Shown here: positions 25,591 to 38,200 of the stretch, one piece after another
How the letters are laid out: every line of letters begins with the position of its first letter
Position numbering within the stretch: position 1 is the stretch's first letter
Source: Oikopleura dioica
Lineage: Eukaryota; Chordata; Appendicularia; Copelata; Oikopleuridae
Direction: 5' to 3'
Assembly: GCA_907165135.1 (NCBI GenBank)
Contig: OU015567.1
Coordinates: forward strand, 8,623,001-8,687,000
DNA: 64,000 nt
The notes under the pieces: model-generated
What the model saw: the letters and a program-made list of their open reading frames with translations, nothing else
Databases searched by the model: none
What the model was told of the DNA's origin: nothing
Program-made: the position numbers and the translations under genes

Positions 25591-25789
25591 TTTATTCAAA
25601 ATAAAAACAAACGCTTCTCTTTGTTTTCTCCGTCATTTCTTACGTTTTCTTCATCTTTCTCTTGGGCAACCGCGTAGATTTCTGTCCATTCTCGAACGGT
25701 TAGATCGAATTTTTCACGGTCGTTTAGGAACATCGACACTTTAGTTAAAATTTAATTCAAAGTAATAACTAACCAAATAACCGACTGCA

Positions 25790-25885
25790 TTTTGACTGAG
25801 TAACGTACCAGCTAATCTTTTCGTCCGTATCTTTTACATTCAAAAGGACAAGATTGCCCTACTTTTCAAATCTGTCTAAAACTCC
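25790..25885 (+). repeat. Direct repeat, copy 1 of 2
   Basis: The block starting TTTGACTGAGTAACGTACCA and running through TTACATTCAAAAGGACAAG recurs at 26613-26702 in the same orientation with few changes over about 90 bp. The spacing is about 820 bp. It could be the ends of a decayed element or a local duplication. Confidence 0.7.
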
Positions 25886-26612
25886 TTGATTGATAAATTA
25901 TCACTTATAATAGGGATAAGCTATTGGCCACGTTATCTTATAAATAAAGATAATTTCCTCTTTATTATTCGCACGTTAAATTCAGTGCGAAAAATAAAGA
26001 TAAGCAATTACGTCCTATTAGCAAAATCCAGAAGGTCCGTAAATTGGCGGTCAATTAAAGAATGTTATTTCTATTCGGAGGTTTTTAATTGCCAACTTGG
26101 TTTCCTTGAAACAAAAACAAGCTTGGTTGACCAACGAATTTCGAAGATGATATTGGATCGGCCCTGTTCATCGTAAACTAAGGGCGCTTTCTGAAAAATG
26201 TTTTCGGAATATTTTTCTATTTTCAAGCTTTTGTGAGACATTCATATTCGCATCGCCACTTACTGTCACTGTTTGTATAAAACTTATATTGACAACTGTC
26301 TATCTAAAGCGTGCGAATATCTATTCTTGCTTGATGATTGAAATTGAGTTACGACGAGCGGGTTCGTCCTTACATGACACATGATGTTGAACGGTTGGGA
26401 ATATCTCTCATGTACAAAGAATTTTAACAAATTGAACATAGGATTTAATCTTTTCTATCGTGTTTTCGTCGATCTTACTTATCTTGCGAAGAGTTTATTT
26501 CTATAATAATGTATTCTTTTACAGAGAGACTCCCTGTCAGAGAGTTCATAAAAAGTAGGTCAGTGCACGACGGGAGCGAGTTTCAGAATTGGAAAACATC
26601 GCACACTTCGTA

Positions 26613-26702
26613 TTTTGACTGAGTAACGTACCAGCTAATCTTTTCGTCCGTGTCTTTTACATTCAAAAGGACAAGATTGACCTATTTGACCTAAAACTCC
26701 TT
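26613..26702 (+). repeat. Direct repeat, copy 2 of 2
   Basis: Second copy of the block at 25790. It differs by a few substitutions (for example TCCGTGTC for TCCGTATC) and by a short indel near the CTAAAACTCCTT end. Confidence 0.7.
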
Positions 26703-27682
26703 ACTGTTGGTGCCCTAACTAAACTTGGAGTCCTACTGAAAAGACCCATTAATTACTGTCACCAAGCTTACTTGTATAAAAATAAACGTGTAACTATACA
26801 GTAGAGTCTCTACTTACCATGCTTGCAAATAACATCATAATATGCATTTTCGAACCGTGTTCAATAAGACCATGGCAGCACTAGAACGTGAATGAATTTG
26901 CCCTAAATAATTTGCAAATATCTCAGCCAGCAGACTCAGTCGAGAATTATAGACAGCTCAAATATGCGAAAAAATTATCTTGTAATTATTGTCTTTTGAT
27001 TCCACCGCAAGTTCCTTTTTTTCGGAAGCAGTTCATGTCATCGTAAAAGAAACTTTGACTACCTTTATTTTACTCCACGTATTAAGCCAACTTCAAAAGG
27101 AAGGATTTTCCGTTAAAAATAATTACGTGAGGTAAGATAAAAAAATGTTTTGTTTTGACATCCGAGATGATCCGGTGACTGAGCCGTATCAAGACTTGTC
27201 TGAACTGGCTATTTCTGGGTAGATGAATTCTGGGTGGATGTTTCTCATTTTTGGAAGGAAAAAATACGGTGCCGTATAGTCTATACGGTATAGATTACAC
27301 GGTATACAGGGTAGTTAACACGTTCTATCGAAAAATTGGTACGTTTGTCACTTTAGCCGCATTGTTTTCCTTATCAGATCCGTAACTAGCGTTTCAGTGA
27401 ACGTGCGAGCCTTATCACCTTCCGACAATATACTCAAGAGTTCTTCTGAAAAACCTTTCGATAAACAGCAAACTTCGGTCGAGACTGGGCGAGACAGTGA
27501 TTGTCAAAACTTCTCACGGCGCAAACCCGCGGCGCGCATCGCTCTGTAGCGCCGGAACCCTTTTTCGGATTTATGCGAGAACTCTTCGGTACTCTTTTCA
27601 CTTGTAAAAATTGAAACTTGAAACTCGTATGTATAGTTATTAAATCTTCCTTTTTTAATATATAAGGACAAAGAGTATATTT

Positions 27683-30600
27683 ATGAAGAATTGTATATTA
27701 ACGTTTCTCCTCCTTGGAGAGAACGATGCTACTTCTGGAAGAAATCGTAAGTCGAAATGATTTCTTGTCTTTAGGGTTGCTTAGAGATAGGGTTAGTGTT
27801 AGCGTTATTTTAAGAGTCATTGAAAATATTAATTTTTGGTCTGAAATGAGCTCAAAAAATAGAGAAAAAGAGCTCTTTTTGATGGGCTTGAGTCTATTAA
27901 CTCTGAATAGAAAACCTGTAGAAACCTATTTTTCTGATGATACTACAATAAAATATTTCCTCTTCAAGATCAACCTGTTTCTTGTCATTCTACATTGGGA
28001 AAATAACTAACAGTTAGGCCCCTTTCGAAACCACTGGAACTCAAGAATCGAACCAATATATCATATATTATATATGTAATGAACGTGACGAGATTTTTAC
28101 GTTGGCTTTGTTTTCTTAAGCTACGTTTGAGTGTCGTATTTTGCAGCTGCGGTAAATTGAGTCAAGTATTTATTGAATTTCAGGGCATTTGCGGCGAAGT
28201 CGAAATCACCTAAGAGCGTTGCGGAAAGACGAAAAGCGCATCAGCAATTTAGACCCGAGAATAACATCAGGATGCACTTTGACAAGGAGCGACGATGTCG
28301 AGTTGTTGGAGACCTTTCAGTTCGTAGAACCGGAATCGGGGAAGAAGATTTTCTTCGGAACGAATATTGACGTTGAGCGCGGAAATCCACAAGCAGCGAA
28401 AAACACGGTCCCAGGAGCTTTCCCCGATGACGTAATCTGGACGCGTTCGAATGGATACTGCGATAAGGGCGTCTACAAAAGCTGGAACAAATGCAACATC
28501 AACGGAGAATGCTTCGTCGAATGCACCGACGGCCTTTGCCATGAACAGCACAAAAATGACGGCGAAAGAATCAACGTTCCTGGCCAGTGCGACGATTGGT
28601 ACAGAAGATGCGCGACAGAGTGTAAAAATGATCCCAATTGCAAGGCGTTTACGTTTTTGGATACGAACGTCTTGGGCCATCCAGAATACACCTGTCATTT
28701 TATGTCGGAGCTTCTTTGCAAACATAGGTCGGGTTTTTAGAGCGATAATGTTGAAGTCCGCAATAATTTTTGACTGAATTCAAAAAATTTAAGATAAAGA
28801 CTGAAATTAACCTTTGATAAGATAAAAAAATATTATCGCGAAAATTCTTCACAAAATCGGCTTTTTTCGGTTTCAAAGAGTAATTTTTTAGATAGATTGC
28901 TCTTATCCCTTTTAGAATTTTAGAATAGCTGTTTTTATTGTAAGGTGAAAATAAATCCCTTTGTCTAATCGCTAGAATTCTAAGGAAACGTTATAAAACC
29001 CTTTTAAAAGCGAGATGAGCCTGAGTGATCCGCGCTCTAGTTTCCAGGTCAAAGGGGCACACATGGCGGAGCTCTACGCAAAATATGGCTCAGGCAGCTT
29101 TACAGAGCTCGACAATGCTCTGGCTAATGATCCAGAGTTCAAGTTCGGCCACTGGTCCAGCTGGGGCTACCACGAGTGCCGTAATACGCCCGCACCGGCT
29201 TGTGGCGAGGGAGTTCAGCGACGAACGAGAGTTTTAGAAAATAGCGGAAGTGAAGTGGAAAGTCGACCTTGCTCCTTTTCCGACAACGATGGCAACTTAA
29301 TCCCCTGCGAGACGATCTCGGGCCCAGAAGAAGGCGAGCCAGGCCATGGCTGGACAAGCTGGGGTCTTTGGAGTGCCTGTTCAAAAACTTGCGGAAATAG
29401 CGGAACTAGAACACGTTTTCGCGGCTGTGCCGAGTGCCCCAATCCTGATAGCGATGGCCTTTGCTCCGCCGAGAGTTTAGAAAATTACAGAACAAGAGCT
29501 ATTGCTTTTAAAACATCAGAATATGAATTTTGCCCAAATGGGGGAGAGAAAGAAAGCGAAAGCTGTCAGCTGGGCCGTTGTCTTCCTTGGACGCATGGGC
29601 GAAATGGATGGAAACAAAATGGCGTTCCTGAATTTAAAATTAAGCATTTGTGGAATATTGGGAAGACTTCTAACTTCAGTGGAGACGAAACAGATTGGGA
29701 AGGTGGCTGCAGAAATTACGACGAAGCTTACAAAATCCTCAACTTAGATTCTGGCTCTCAAAGTCCTCCCTTTCACAATCAAAAATACACGTTTGCCGAG
29801 TGCATCCGAATTTGCCAATTAGAGGAAAAAGCAAATTGTCTCTCAGTCATGTTCTTTCCATCTAGTTCAAGGTGGGGACAACCTGACATTACAAGATTTT
29901 ATGGAAACGACGGTGACGGTAATGCGCTTGCTGGAAACTGCTACTTGTTCAATAAAAGATGTCACGAAGATGGAGCGCCACGTGATGCTGCGTTCTTGGA
30001 TGATCTCAGGTAAATCAACCGAATGTTATGATTCTAGCGCTAACTATAATCAACCGCCATCAATGGTAGTCTATCATTAACGAATTGTCAAGTTGACCAA
30101 CATTTACAAATCCATACGTCATAAGATATATTATATTTTCATCATTTCAGAGCGCAAAAAGAAGCTGCCGGCGAAGAATTCACTGGCAAAGAAGCCGCAA
30201 AGTCCTGGTACGCTTACAAAGATCTATGCAGCGCGCCGAAATCTTTCCTTCTGAGCCCTTGCAACTGGCTTTCGAACTACTACGCCGCTGAGTGCGATTC
30301 TTCTGGAGATCGTGGTTTTCCAAATACTGATGTTTGTCGATGTCCAATGTCTGGGGATAGATGGTCGAGCGTCCGAGCATGGGGAAATCCTTACGCACCG
30401 CGATGGCAATACGATCCGAGCATCGGCGCGATTCAGCGACGAGATAGAAATCCTGACCTAGGAAACGGCCCTGTATTCTACTCCGTGCAAAAGTACAACA
30501 ACCGAATCTTCAATGGCAAATCACTAGAATTCTACGAAGAACACATGCGAGAAGGAACGATGGCTTGTCACAATCCATGTGACCATAATCGCTGTCAAAG

Positions 30601-33600
30601 TGGCTCCCAATGTCAATTGAACCCCGACGCCGAGTTTGGTTACGACTGCCTCTGCGAATGGCCCTATGCCCCGGATCCTGAGAGATTTGGAGAAGGTAAT
30701 TACCCGCGTCAGAAAACAACTTCAGCACCTTGCAATTTACGTTCATTAGTTTCTCGTTCCAAAAATGAAATTTTTATTATCAAAAATAAATCACGATCGT
30801 AGACGTGTAAACATTTTTTTTTATTTTCCAAAATTGATGTGAACTTTTGTCACAGTACCTGTAATTGACTTCATGGACGCGTTGACTTTTCTTTTTCGCC
30901 GGACCCATATTTTTCTAAAAAAACGCCGTGTGAATTTTTTTAACAAATTTTACCGTATCGAATCCCGAGGAAAAAGGCAACTGCAAGAAGAAAAATAAAA
31001 AGAAGTAAAAAGCGAAGTAAATCACTGATTTGGGTCTCTTTCAGGGACTCAAATAAGGTCTTCTTTTTGCGTTTATTCTCTTCAGATTTTAAATTTTCCT
31101 CATCTTCAGGAGAAATGTTTGCTTCTTTCAAAGTCATTTTCATTCTTTGGATAAGCTTGGCCTCAATAAAAGAGAAATGTGTAATCGATAAATGAGGATA
31201 TATCGATTATTTAACAATTTGTTGGATTTACGATCCGTTAATTAAAACACACGTGGAAAATAAGCCCTTTGAAACCCTTTAAAATATCTAAAATTACGCA
31301 ATAAGTACTGCCTAGAAATTACTGTTCCTTTAACATCACGAGAAGCGTAAAAAGCTTTTTTAGAAAAAATTATCGTTGCTGCTTGTTTTGAAAACCAACA
31401 GGTCGATTAGAAAGCTTAGATTAAATTTTAAGCTTATCAGGTTGAGCGTCGCCTCTAAATACTTAAATTTTATCGTGTATTTTTAGATAAACTTCCACTT
31501 GGACTAGCTGGCTATGGCGATAACAACGGTTGCGTAAGCGTCGATCACAGAAATACAGCACCAGATTATAAGGATAATCTGATTCTCTTCGGTGGTGGAT
31601 GGAACCCACAAACAGTCAGTGGGGAGACCCTTCCGAAACCACACTACCAGTATTATGGGTAAGATTAGTTAAATTTACATTTACATCTTTTCATATTCTA
31701 AATTTGCATTTTTGGGTTCTAAAGAAAAAGTTCAGTCTGAAATCCGAGTCGCCTCACAAATTCAAAGTCTCGTTTGCACCCCAGCGAATCCCAGCTACCG
31801 ATCCAGATGCGCACAAGGCCAAGTTCTACAACTGCATGATGAATATTGATGACAACAAAGTCATGGTTGTCGGCGGTCGCCCTGGGCAGTTCTTTGATAC
31901 TTTTGACGACAAAACGTACGTGTATCAATGGGACGAGGAAGCAGAGGGAATCGAAGAGGGAGGAAAATGGATCGACGTTGATGGAAACAGAATGGACGAT
32001 TCAAAAGAAGCCTGCGAGGGTCTAGCCGGCTGCGTTCGACAAAATGAATGGCCGGACTTGCCTTCAGTTTCAGTTTTGAATTGCCAGGGACAGTGTCGAA
32101 ACGGCGATGCAGGCAGAGGTCCTACTGATCCTCGATGGCTACACTCCTATTGCACCGTCTCCGCCGACTTCTGGAATGGCAACGACTGGGAAGCAAGAAC
32201 TTTTGAACTCTGTCAAAATCGACTGCTTGAGACATCATCTGAAGATGGAATCGCTGTCCGAGGGCTTGAAGGATTCTGGACTTCTGAAGAAAATCCAAAT
32301 TATCACAGCAACTGGGCCGAGTATCGCCGCCTCATTTTACTAACAAAGCCTTTCTACCATCAATCAAATCTGCACAGTCCTGATATCGAGACCGCGCAAA
32401 TGCTCAGCATCATGACCTATCAAGGAGAAGAGATAACAGTCACTCGAGAGCTCCGATGGAAATATCCAATGAACTCGACTCTTTACAATCCCATTCTCGG
32501 TCCCGTAACCTTTCGGGACATTATGGCAATCAACGGTTTACCAGACACTCGTCGGCCAAATTTCCGCGAATCGTTTAAAGACTACCTCGGCCCGGGACAA
32601 CCCGCCTGTGGCGTTATGGGAGACAAAGCGTACGTTGGATCTGGAAAATTTGCGAGACTGATTTCGCTTGAATACAACAATGCAAAGAGCGAAATTTGGC
32701 GCGTTGAAGAAGGATCAGAATTTCCATTCCCATTTAAAAAGAGCGATGGGTCGCAATGCCTCATGAACAATTTATGGGGAACAGACCCAGCTTTTTGGAG
32801 AAAAGATCAACTCCCTAACTTTAGGCAAAACTACGGAACAGTTGTTACTAATCAGGGTCTTTGGATCATTGGAGGATTGATGGCTGCTTCTTCGGATCTT
32901 CCTAATCGAGATTTGAACAAACGATACAACATTGAAGGTTGCACTAAACATGGTCACTTGCGAGACGTTTGGGTTTTCAATCCAAATGGCTGGTCCCGAT
33001 CAGAAATTCTCGGAGAAGCTGCGGGGAAGTACTCTGGCCTCGAAGCTAGCGAAATTCTCCCGCAAAAGATCGGCTATCCTTTCGGCCAAGACATGAAATC
33101 ACGAATATCGACGACCCTTGACCAGGATTTCGAAGAGTTCCATCTTTCTGACACTGCTGGCGGTAATTTCTCCCTGACAACCGACATCGCCATCGAAGAA
33201 GGCTGGCAATGCACAGGAGTCCAAGGGAAATGGTGCAGAAAACCCTACCTGCCGAGAGAAACAAAAGGTGCTGAAGCGTTTGTCATGTGCTTTGAACCCG
33301 GAACTGGCTCTGAAAAATTATCTTACACGAGAAGATACGCTACAAAAACGATACCTCGACGACCAAGAGTTTGTTCGGTTGAAGAAACTAAACACTCGGT
33401 AAGTCATTTTCCCAAGATTCTAAATAACAGGAGAGTTAGGATAATCGATGCATCTGCTACATTATGAACGTCTCTGGTCAATCAGGCCCAAAACAAACTG
33501 AAGGAGGCGCCGGTTTTAGACCAGAAGTAGACTACATCGAGATTCCAAGAGCTGATGGAACTTATGGCTCCGATCATGAGAGGTAATTAAATTTTCCCCG

Positions 33601-34244
33601 CCTTCTAAAAATTCCTCCTAACGAGGCGCACTTGTGATGACATTCTTTTTTAAGTTACGCTGAAGAACTCAAGGAGTATTGCCCAAATGCCGAAGCTTCT
33701 TTTCCAGAAGTCGATGAACCGATTGTTCATGGAAACGAATCTCCAGTAGCCGACTATACCGAATGCACAAATATCTGCGACGTGGAAGGCGCTCCAGATT
33801 GCAATCGAATTTGGAAGAAGAAAAATCTTCGACGAGCGTGGCACGAAGCTGGTAGAATCAAGCACGCAAGAATGGGCTTCCTCGCTGGCCAGATCAAAGG
33901 AGAGATCGTCATCTGGGGTGGCGAGTGCTACGGACCAACGACCCAGCGGCAATGGAATCTTGACGGTTCTCCAAGAGCGACGAGGGTTAATTTTCAGCCG
34001 AGAGCGTGCAAGGCCAACATTCAAAATGGAAAAGTCTTGAACGATGACTACATGGAGGTAGAGAGCAAAACATAGACAAATCATTCAATAAATTAAGGTC
34101 TTCTCGTTCTTACGAATGAACGCAGCTGGTTTCATTTTCGGCGAACGTCGGTACGTAGAACTGGAAGGCTACGTAAATGGACGAGTGAATCATGACGAAT
34201 CTGCTGTTGCCCAATCTTATAATGCCTTCAACAAAGCCTTTTAA
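27683..34244 (+). CDS. Secreted mosaic protein: PAN-like, thrombospondin type 1, EGF and kelch/oxidase-like blades
   Basis: Exon 1 (27683-27747) encodes a leader, MKNCILTFLLLGENDATSG. Exon 2 (from about 28184) holds a PAN/apple-like Cys pattern (CDDWYRRCATECKNDPNCKA). Exon 3 (29047-30010) holds a TSP1-like start (GHWSSWGYHECRN), a full thrombospondin type 1 core (WTSWGLWSACSKTCGNSG) and a second PAN-like unit (ECIRICQLEEKANC). Exon 4 (to 30695) ends in an EGF-like unit (CHNPCDHNRCQSGSQC). After a 791-nt intron, about 730 residues carry kelch-type strands (LILFGGG; MVVGGRPGQF; LWIIGG; LRDVWVFNP; EIVIWGGECYG). The total is roughly 1,500 residues ending NKAF. There is no transmembrane segment, so it is probably an extracellular matrix protein. 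Short introns join in phase throughout. Confidence 0.78.
30940..31143 (-). CDS. Small predicted tail-anchored protein nested in an intron on the opposite strand
   Basis: A single-exon frame of 67 residues lies wholly inside the 791-nt intron (30696-31486) of the plus-strand PAN/TSP1/kelch gene. The first 40 residues are highly charged (SEENKRKKKTLFESLKET). They are followed by one strongly hydrophobic helix (LLRFLLLFIFLLAVAFFLGI) and a four-to-eight-residue tail, RYGKIC. This is the layout of a tail-anchored ER or outer-membrane protein. It is not a KASH domain, since it lacks a PPPX end and a lumenal tail. No family was recognised and no splice or polyadenylation evidence was found, so a chance frame cannot be excluded. 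Confidence 0.42.
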   Translation of the reverse strand: MKMTLKEANISPEDEENLKSEENKRKKKTLFESLKETQISDLLRFLLLFIFLLAVAFFLGIRYGKIC

Positions 34245-35249
34245 ATTTTCATCTGCCCAGAAATCGATAATTTATAATTCAAAAGAGGCCTGTAAATATT
34301 AACTGTATAAATGAACTTCACAATATTATATTACTGAATAAAGAAATTCGCGAAGAAATAACGAAACTTTTGTTGATTTAAATCTGGTCTCGCTAGGACA
34401 GCTTTTAAAATAAACTGAAGTTGGAACAACCTAGATTACTTCACGAAATCTTTCCGGTGCAAGATAAGCCCGGGGATTCCAGTTGCCGAAAGTTAACTGC
34501 CTGGGAGATTGAACTCGGATTATTTTTTATGTAAGTTGTCTCATCGCGAACCAGTTGGACACAATTTTTTGGAGAATTGATTTGATTTGAAATAGAAATG
34601 AAATTTCTACTGTTACTGCCCACTTTTTATTTTAGAAGCTCTCCGCGGTCGTCATTATTACGGTTTATAATCTCCATTATCTATATTCCGCCGGTGAATT
34701 TGAAGATTACCTGCTCACTTATCCGCCAATTTTTGGTCACAGGTGCTCGAATTTGACATTTTCTCTGATAAATTTTAGATTTCATTATTTGTGCCACTAT
34801 TTCTATTAGAAACCAATTGATTGCCAAGAATATGCAGGTCATGCAGAATTCTTTCAGTTCATCAAAAATATTAATTATGCTGTTTGGCAGTTTATTTGCT
34901 CAAAATACAATGTACAGTCAGAGTTATCTGATTTTTTTTTTGATAAAATAGAAATAGTAAAGTAGAAAGATTGAATAAGAAAATAGGATTCTGTCAAAAA
35001 TAAATAGGTCCCAGCAAAATTCATTTCTCAAATATTGATTTGATGAAATTTTTTCTTCACTGGATATTTGTACAAAAATAGACGAATTCATACAAAAATA
35101 GGGGATTCGTAGCAAAATAAGGCTCTTTTTGGTCGTTGGGAGAGATTTACAAGAGTAGAAAAATAGAGTTTTCTTTGAAATATTTTTGTTGTTTTTTTTA
35201 TAAAATGATAATTCAGGTAGCTCTCTGTGTATAAAAATAAGGATTTAAA
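34245..35249. other. Short intergenic region between convergent genes
   Basis: AT-rich sequence holding the 3' ends of the PAN/TSP1/kelch gene (plus) and of the nesprin gene (minus). The minus frames here (34441-34623, 34924-35115) are AT-driven and lack protein-like composition. I specifically looked for a downstream KASH exon of the nesprin gene and saw none. Confidence 0.5.
34337..34342 (+). terminator. Polyadenylation signal of the PAN/TSP1/kelch gene
   Basis: An AATAAA hexamer lies 93 nt after the TAA at 34242-34244, in the expected 3' position. Confidence 0.5.
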
Positions 35250-38200
35250 TTAGTTTGTGGTGATGCTGTAAGCAGAAGTGGGCGATTCTTGCTCGGACTT
35301 GTACCCGTCTACCATGCGCCGGTACTGTTCAGATTCAAGCATTTGGATTTCGATGGCGTTTTGTTGTTGGGCAACGCGCATTCGGACTGTATCCCATCGA
35401 TCAAGAAGCATTGATGAGATGTTTTTCGCGATGTTTTGCGCTATAAAATTTAGTTTTTCAAAGCAATCTAAGAAAGGGGCCTCCTCTAACAGGGGTTTAA
35501 ATCCTTCGAGTTAGTACAGTAAAACTTACAGTTGAAATCCGGCGCTTTAGCAGCAATCGAGCTTGTTTGATCGTCGCACTTTTCGAGATCTGGGTAGATA
35601 TCATCCAGCCGATTGCTCAACAAGTCCGCTCGTTCCATTTGAGCATCGAGTGTGCCGCCAGATTGGGTCTAGTCACAGTTTTATGACTCTATAAATTACT
35701 GTAAGTCTCACCTGTAGTACTTGTTCGCACTCATCAAGCGCCGTCGCCGAGTTCTGGCATAATCTCTGGAATTCTGGCGCGAAGGTGAGTTGCTCCAGCG
35801 CAGCAGCCAAATCTGTCGATTTCAGGCTTCTGGTGGAGCTGGTAGTCGTCCTGTTTGTAGGAGGACCTTGCGCATGGTGCCCATTAGCGAACTGGGGCGA
35901 GGTTGAAATCGTCGCCGGCGATTTTATACTCGCTGGGGAACGAGATGGCGCCACGCGAGGGGTCCAGCTGCTCTGCGGGCTGTCGTTGTTCGTCCAATAC
36001 TCGGCCGAGGCGCCACCAGTATTGTTGCTCGCTACGACGAGCAAGGGCTCCAATTTGGTCGCTTGAGGAAGTGGAGCATCACCGGTTCCATTTAGCGCAG
36101 GTGCAGATGTTTTTTGAACACTTGAAGTTGCTGGCGAAATGGATTTATTGGAAAACCTCGGCGAGTGCTTCTTCGGCGGGTTCGATACCTCCGAGATTTT
36201 CTGGCTCATCTTAGCCGATTGGACAGCTGCTTTGAGCTGCTTATGTAGCTCTTTGTAATCCTCGAGCTGCTGCGACAAGAGCTTGGACTCGCCAAGATCG
36301 GCAAAGGTAAAACTTCGGAGCTTTTTTCGCAGTCGTTCTACTTCCGAATACGACGCTTCTGGTGAGAGTTTGCTTGAAACTGGTGTTTTGGAGCTGGTTG
36401 TCATGGGACTGGGCGTATCTGAATTTTAAAATATTTTAATCTTCCGGCATCAAGAAAGAATTTTTTAATGAAGCGATTAAATGTCCGAAAATCATCAATC
36501 GAGAAAATAAAAATTCCCTGAAAACCGCAAAGACGAGCAAATATAAAATTCGAAATGGAATTCGGCCTCGGGAGGCATAAAAAAATAACCTCGACAGTAG
36601 ACTATTTGCAAGGTTATTGACTACAAATGAGCACTTAAATATCACGTGAGGGGAAAATTCACGGCGGTATTTGACGAAGGAAATAGGGAGACAAAGGTAG
36701 CCCGGGAGTGGGTGTCAGTCTGTTTGGTAAGGGAACGAATCAATGATGCTAGCTAAGAATGAATTGCTTACCGTTTGGTGGTGTAATTTGAATAACAGGG
36801 GTCGAAACAGTAAGTGGCTTGTTGACCGATCGAACGAGTTTATCCTGCGCTTCACGGATATCGGATCCCCAGCTCTTCGCATTACTCGACAGCTCTCGAA
36901 GCTTATCGGCCCGTGCACGCAGTCGCGAACTTGTGCAATTCGCGCTGTCTGCTGCTAGCGATAACTGCTGCTCCATTGGTCTTCGTTTTTTCGATTCCTC
37001 TGAAAACTCGAGTCAAAAAGCTGTTCTGATAATTTCAAAGCAGTAATGATCAAATGGCAGTGCTGGCATTGCCCGAGGCCTGTGTTTGCTCGGCAGAGAC
37101 AGGCACATAGGGCATAGTGTCTTTTCACGCTCTGTACAAATACAACAGAATCAGAATACAGCCGATTTACAACAATAGTCTTTCTTACGAGACAAGTGGC
37201 CTCTTGGGATTATGATTCGCTAAAGACTTTTGAGTCTTTGAAAAATACTCTTCGTTGATTTCAATTGACATTCGTACCTTTGAGTTGTTTAGAAACGCCA
37301 GAAAGTCGGTCGGCAAGAGCAACAAGCTCAAAATACTTCTGGTCAATAGTTGAAGCGTTCATTTCCGGCTCAGCTTCCCGCTCGATCGAGTTCAATTCCG
37401 ATGTTGCTAAAGTGGCAAGATGGTCGGCTTTGCGCAGCAGGGATTCTACTTCCTCGTCCTTTTCCGCAGCCTAAAAAGAACATCGATATTATGTCAGTAA
37501 ATCTAGGAACTGAGTGCTATCAAGATCTTGAAAGCTCATAAAGCGCATTTTTGCAAATGTTGATTTTCTTTATTGCACTTTTTTCTCACGAATGTAATTC
37601 TCACCTCACAAAATTCAATTCAAACACGAGATTAGAAGTTCCGTTCAAACTTTGAAGGACCAAAAATAAAGCTCTGAGTTGAGCATATTTGCGCAATAAA
37701 TATTGCCAGTCCAATTGAATTGACAAAACCAAAAAATGCTCTTTTGTCAACGGCGGGAGGCACTTATCATTCAGTCAATTACTGTAATTCACCGTAAAAA
37801 AGTGGCTTTCGGAATAGAGTTATCCTATTTGAGCACAAAAGAGGCAGTTTTAATCCCTATTGTGAGATTTTTCTTTGCGGTCAAGTGATTTAAAAGTGTC
37901 CCAAAAAATTTTTTGTACCTTTTCAAGTTGTTTATCTCGAAGATCAGCTAGCTGTTGCACTCGGCTCATCTGCTGACAGGCTGTTTTCAAGACCTCAGGA
38001 AGAACAGAGTCCTAAGAATGAGAATCAAATATGATCTAAGCATTCTGAAAGATACCTCTTTAGTACCAGAAGTAGCCTCCGCTTCGAGTCTCAACAATTC
38101 AAGATGGAGCTCGTCCAGTTTGCTGTGTAGTTTTTCTTGCTTTTTCGTGGCGACCTTGAGATCTGTATCATCGCCGACAGGATCTGATAGCTGTAGCTCT

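Larger units (their letters stand above)
25591..27682. other. Intergenic region with a direct-repeat pair
   Basis: AT-rich sequence between two tandem plus-strand genes. Apart from the duplicated block at 25790-25885 and 26613-26702 it shows a small palindromic cluster around CCGTATAGTCTATACGG (near 27273) and no frame that reads like protein. The promoter of the PAN/TSP1 gene should lie towards its right end. Confidence 0.5.

Noticed and set aside
27714-28010. 98-codon plus frame beginning MERTMLLLEEIVSRN
   Set aside because: It starts inside exon 1 of the PAN/TSP1 gene in another frame and runs through the intron after the GTAAGT donor; the spliced frame starting at 27683 gives a signal peptide and continues in phase.
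30940-31143. Missing KASH exon of the nesprin gene
   Set aside because: Although it is on the same strand and hydrophobic, it has its own ATG, a lumenal tail of only a few residues and no PPPX terminus, and it is separated from the nesprin 3' end by about 4 kb holding an opposite-strand gene.
34924-35115. Hydrophobic minus-strand frame downstream of the nesprin stop
   Set aside because: F/Y/I-rich translation of AT-rich sequence with no acceptor that joins in phase and no KASH features.
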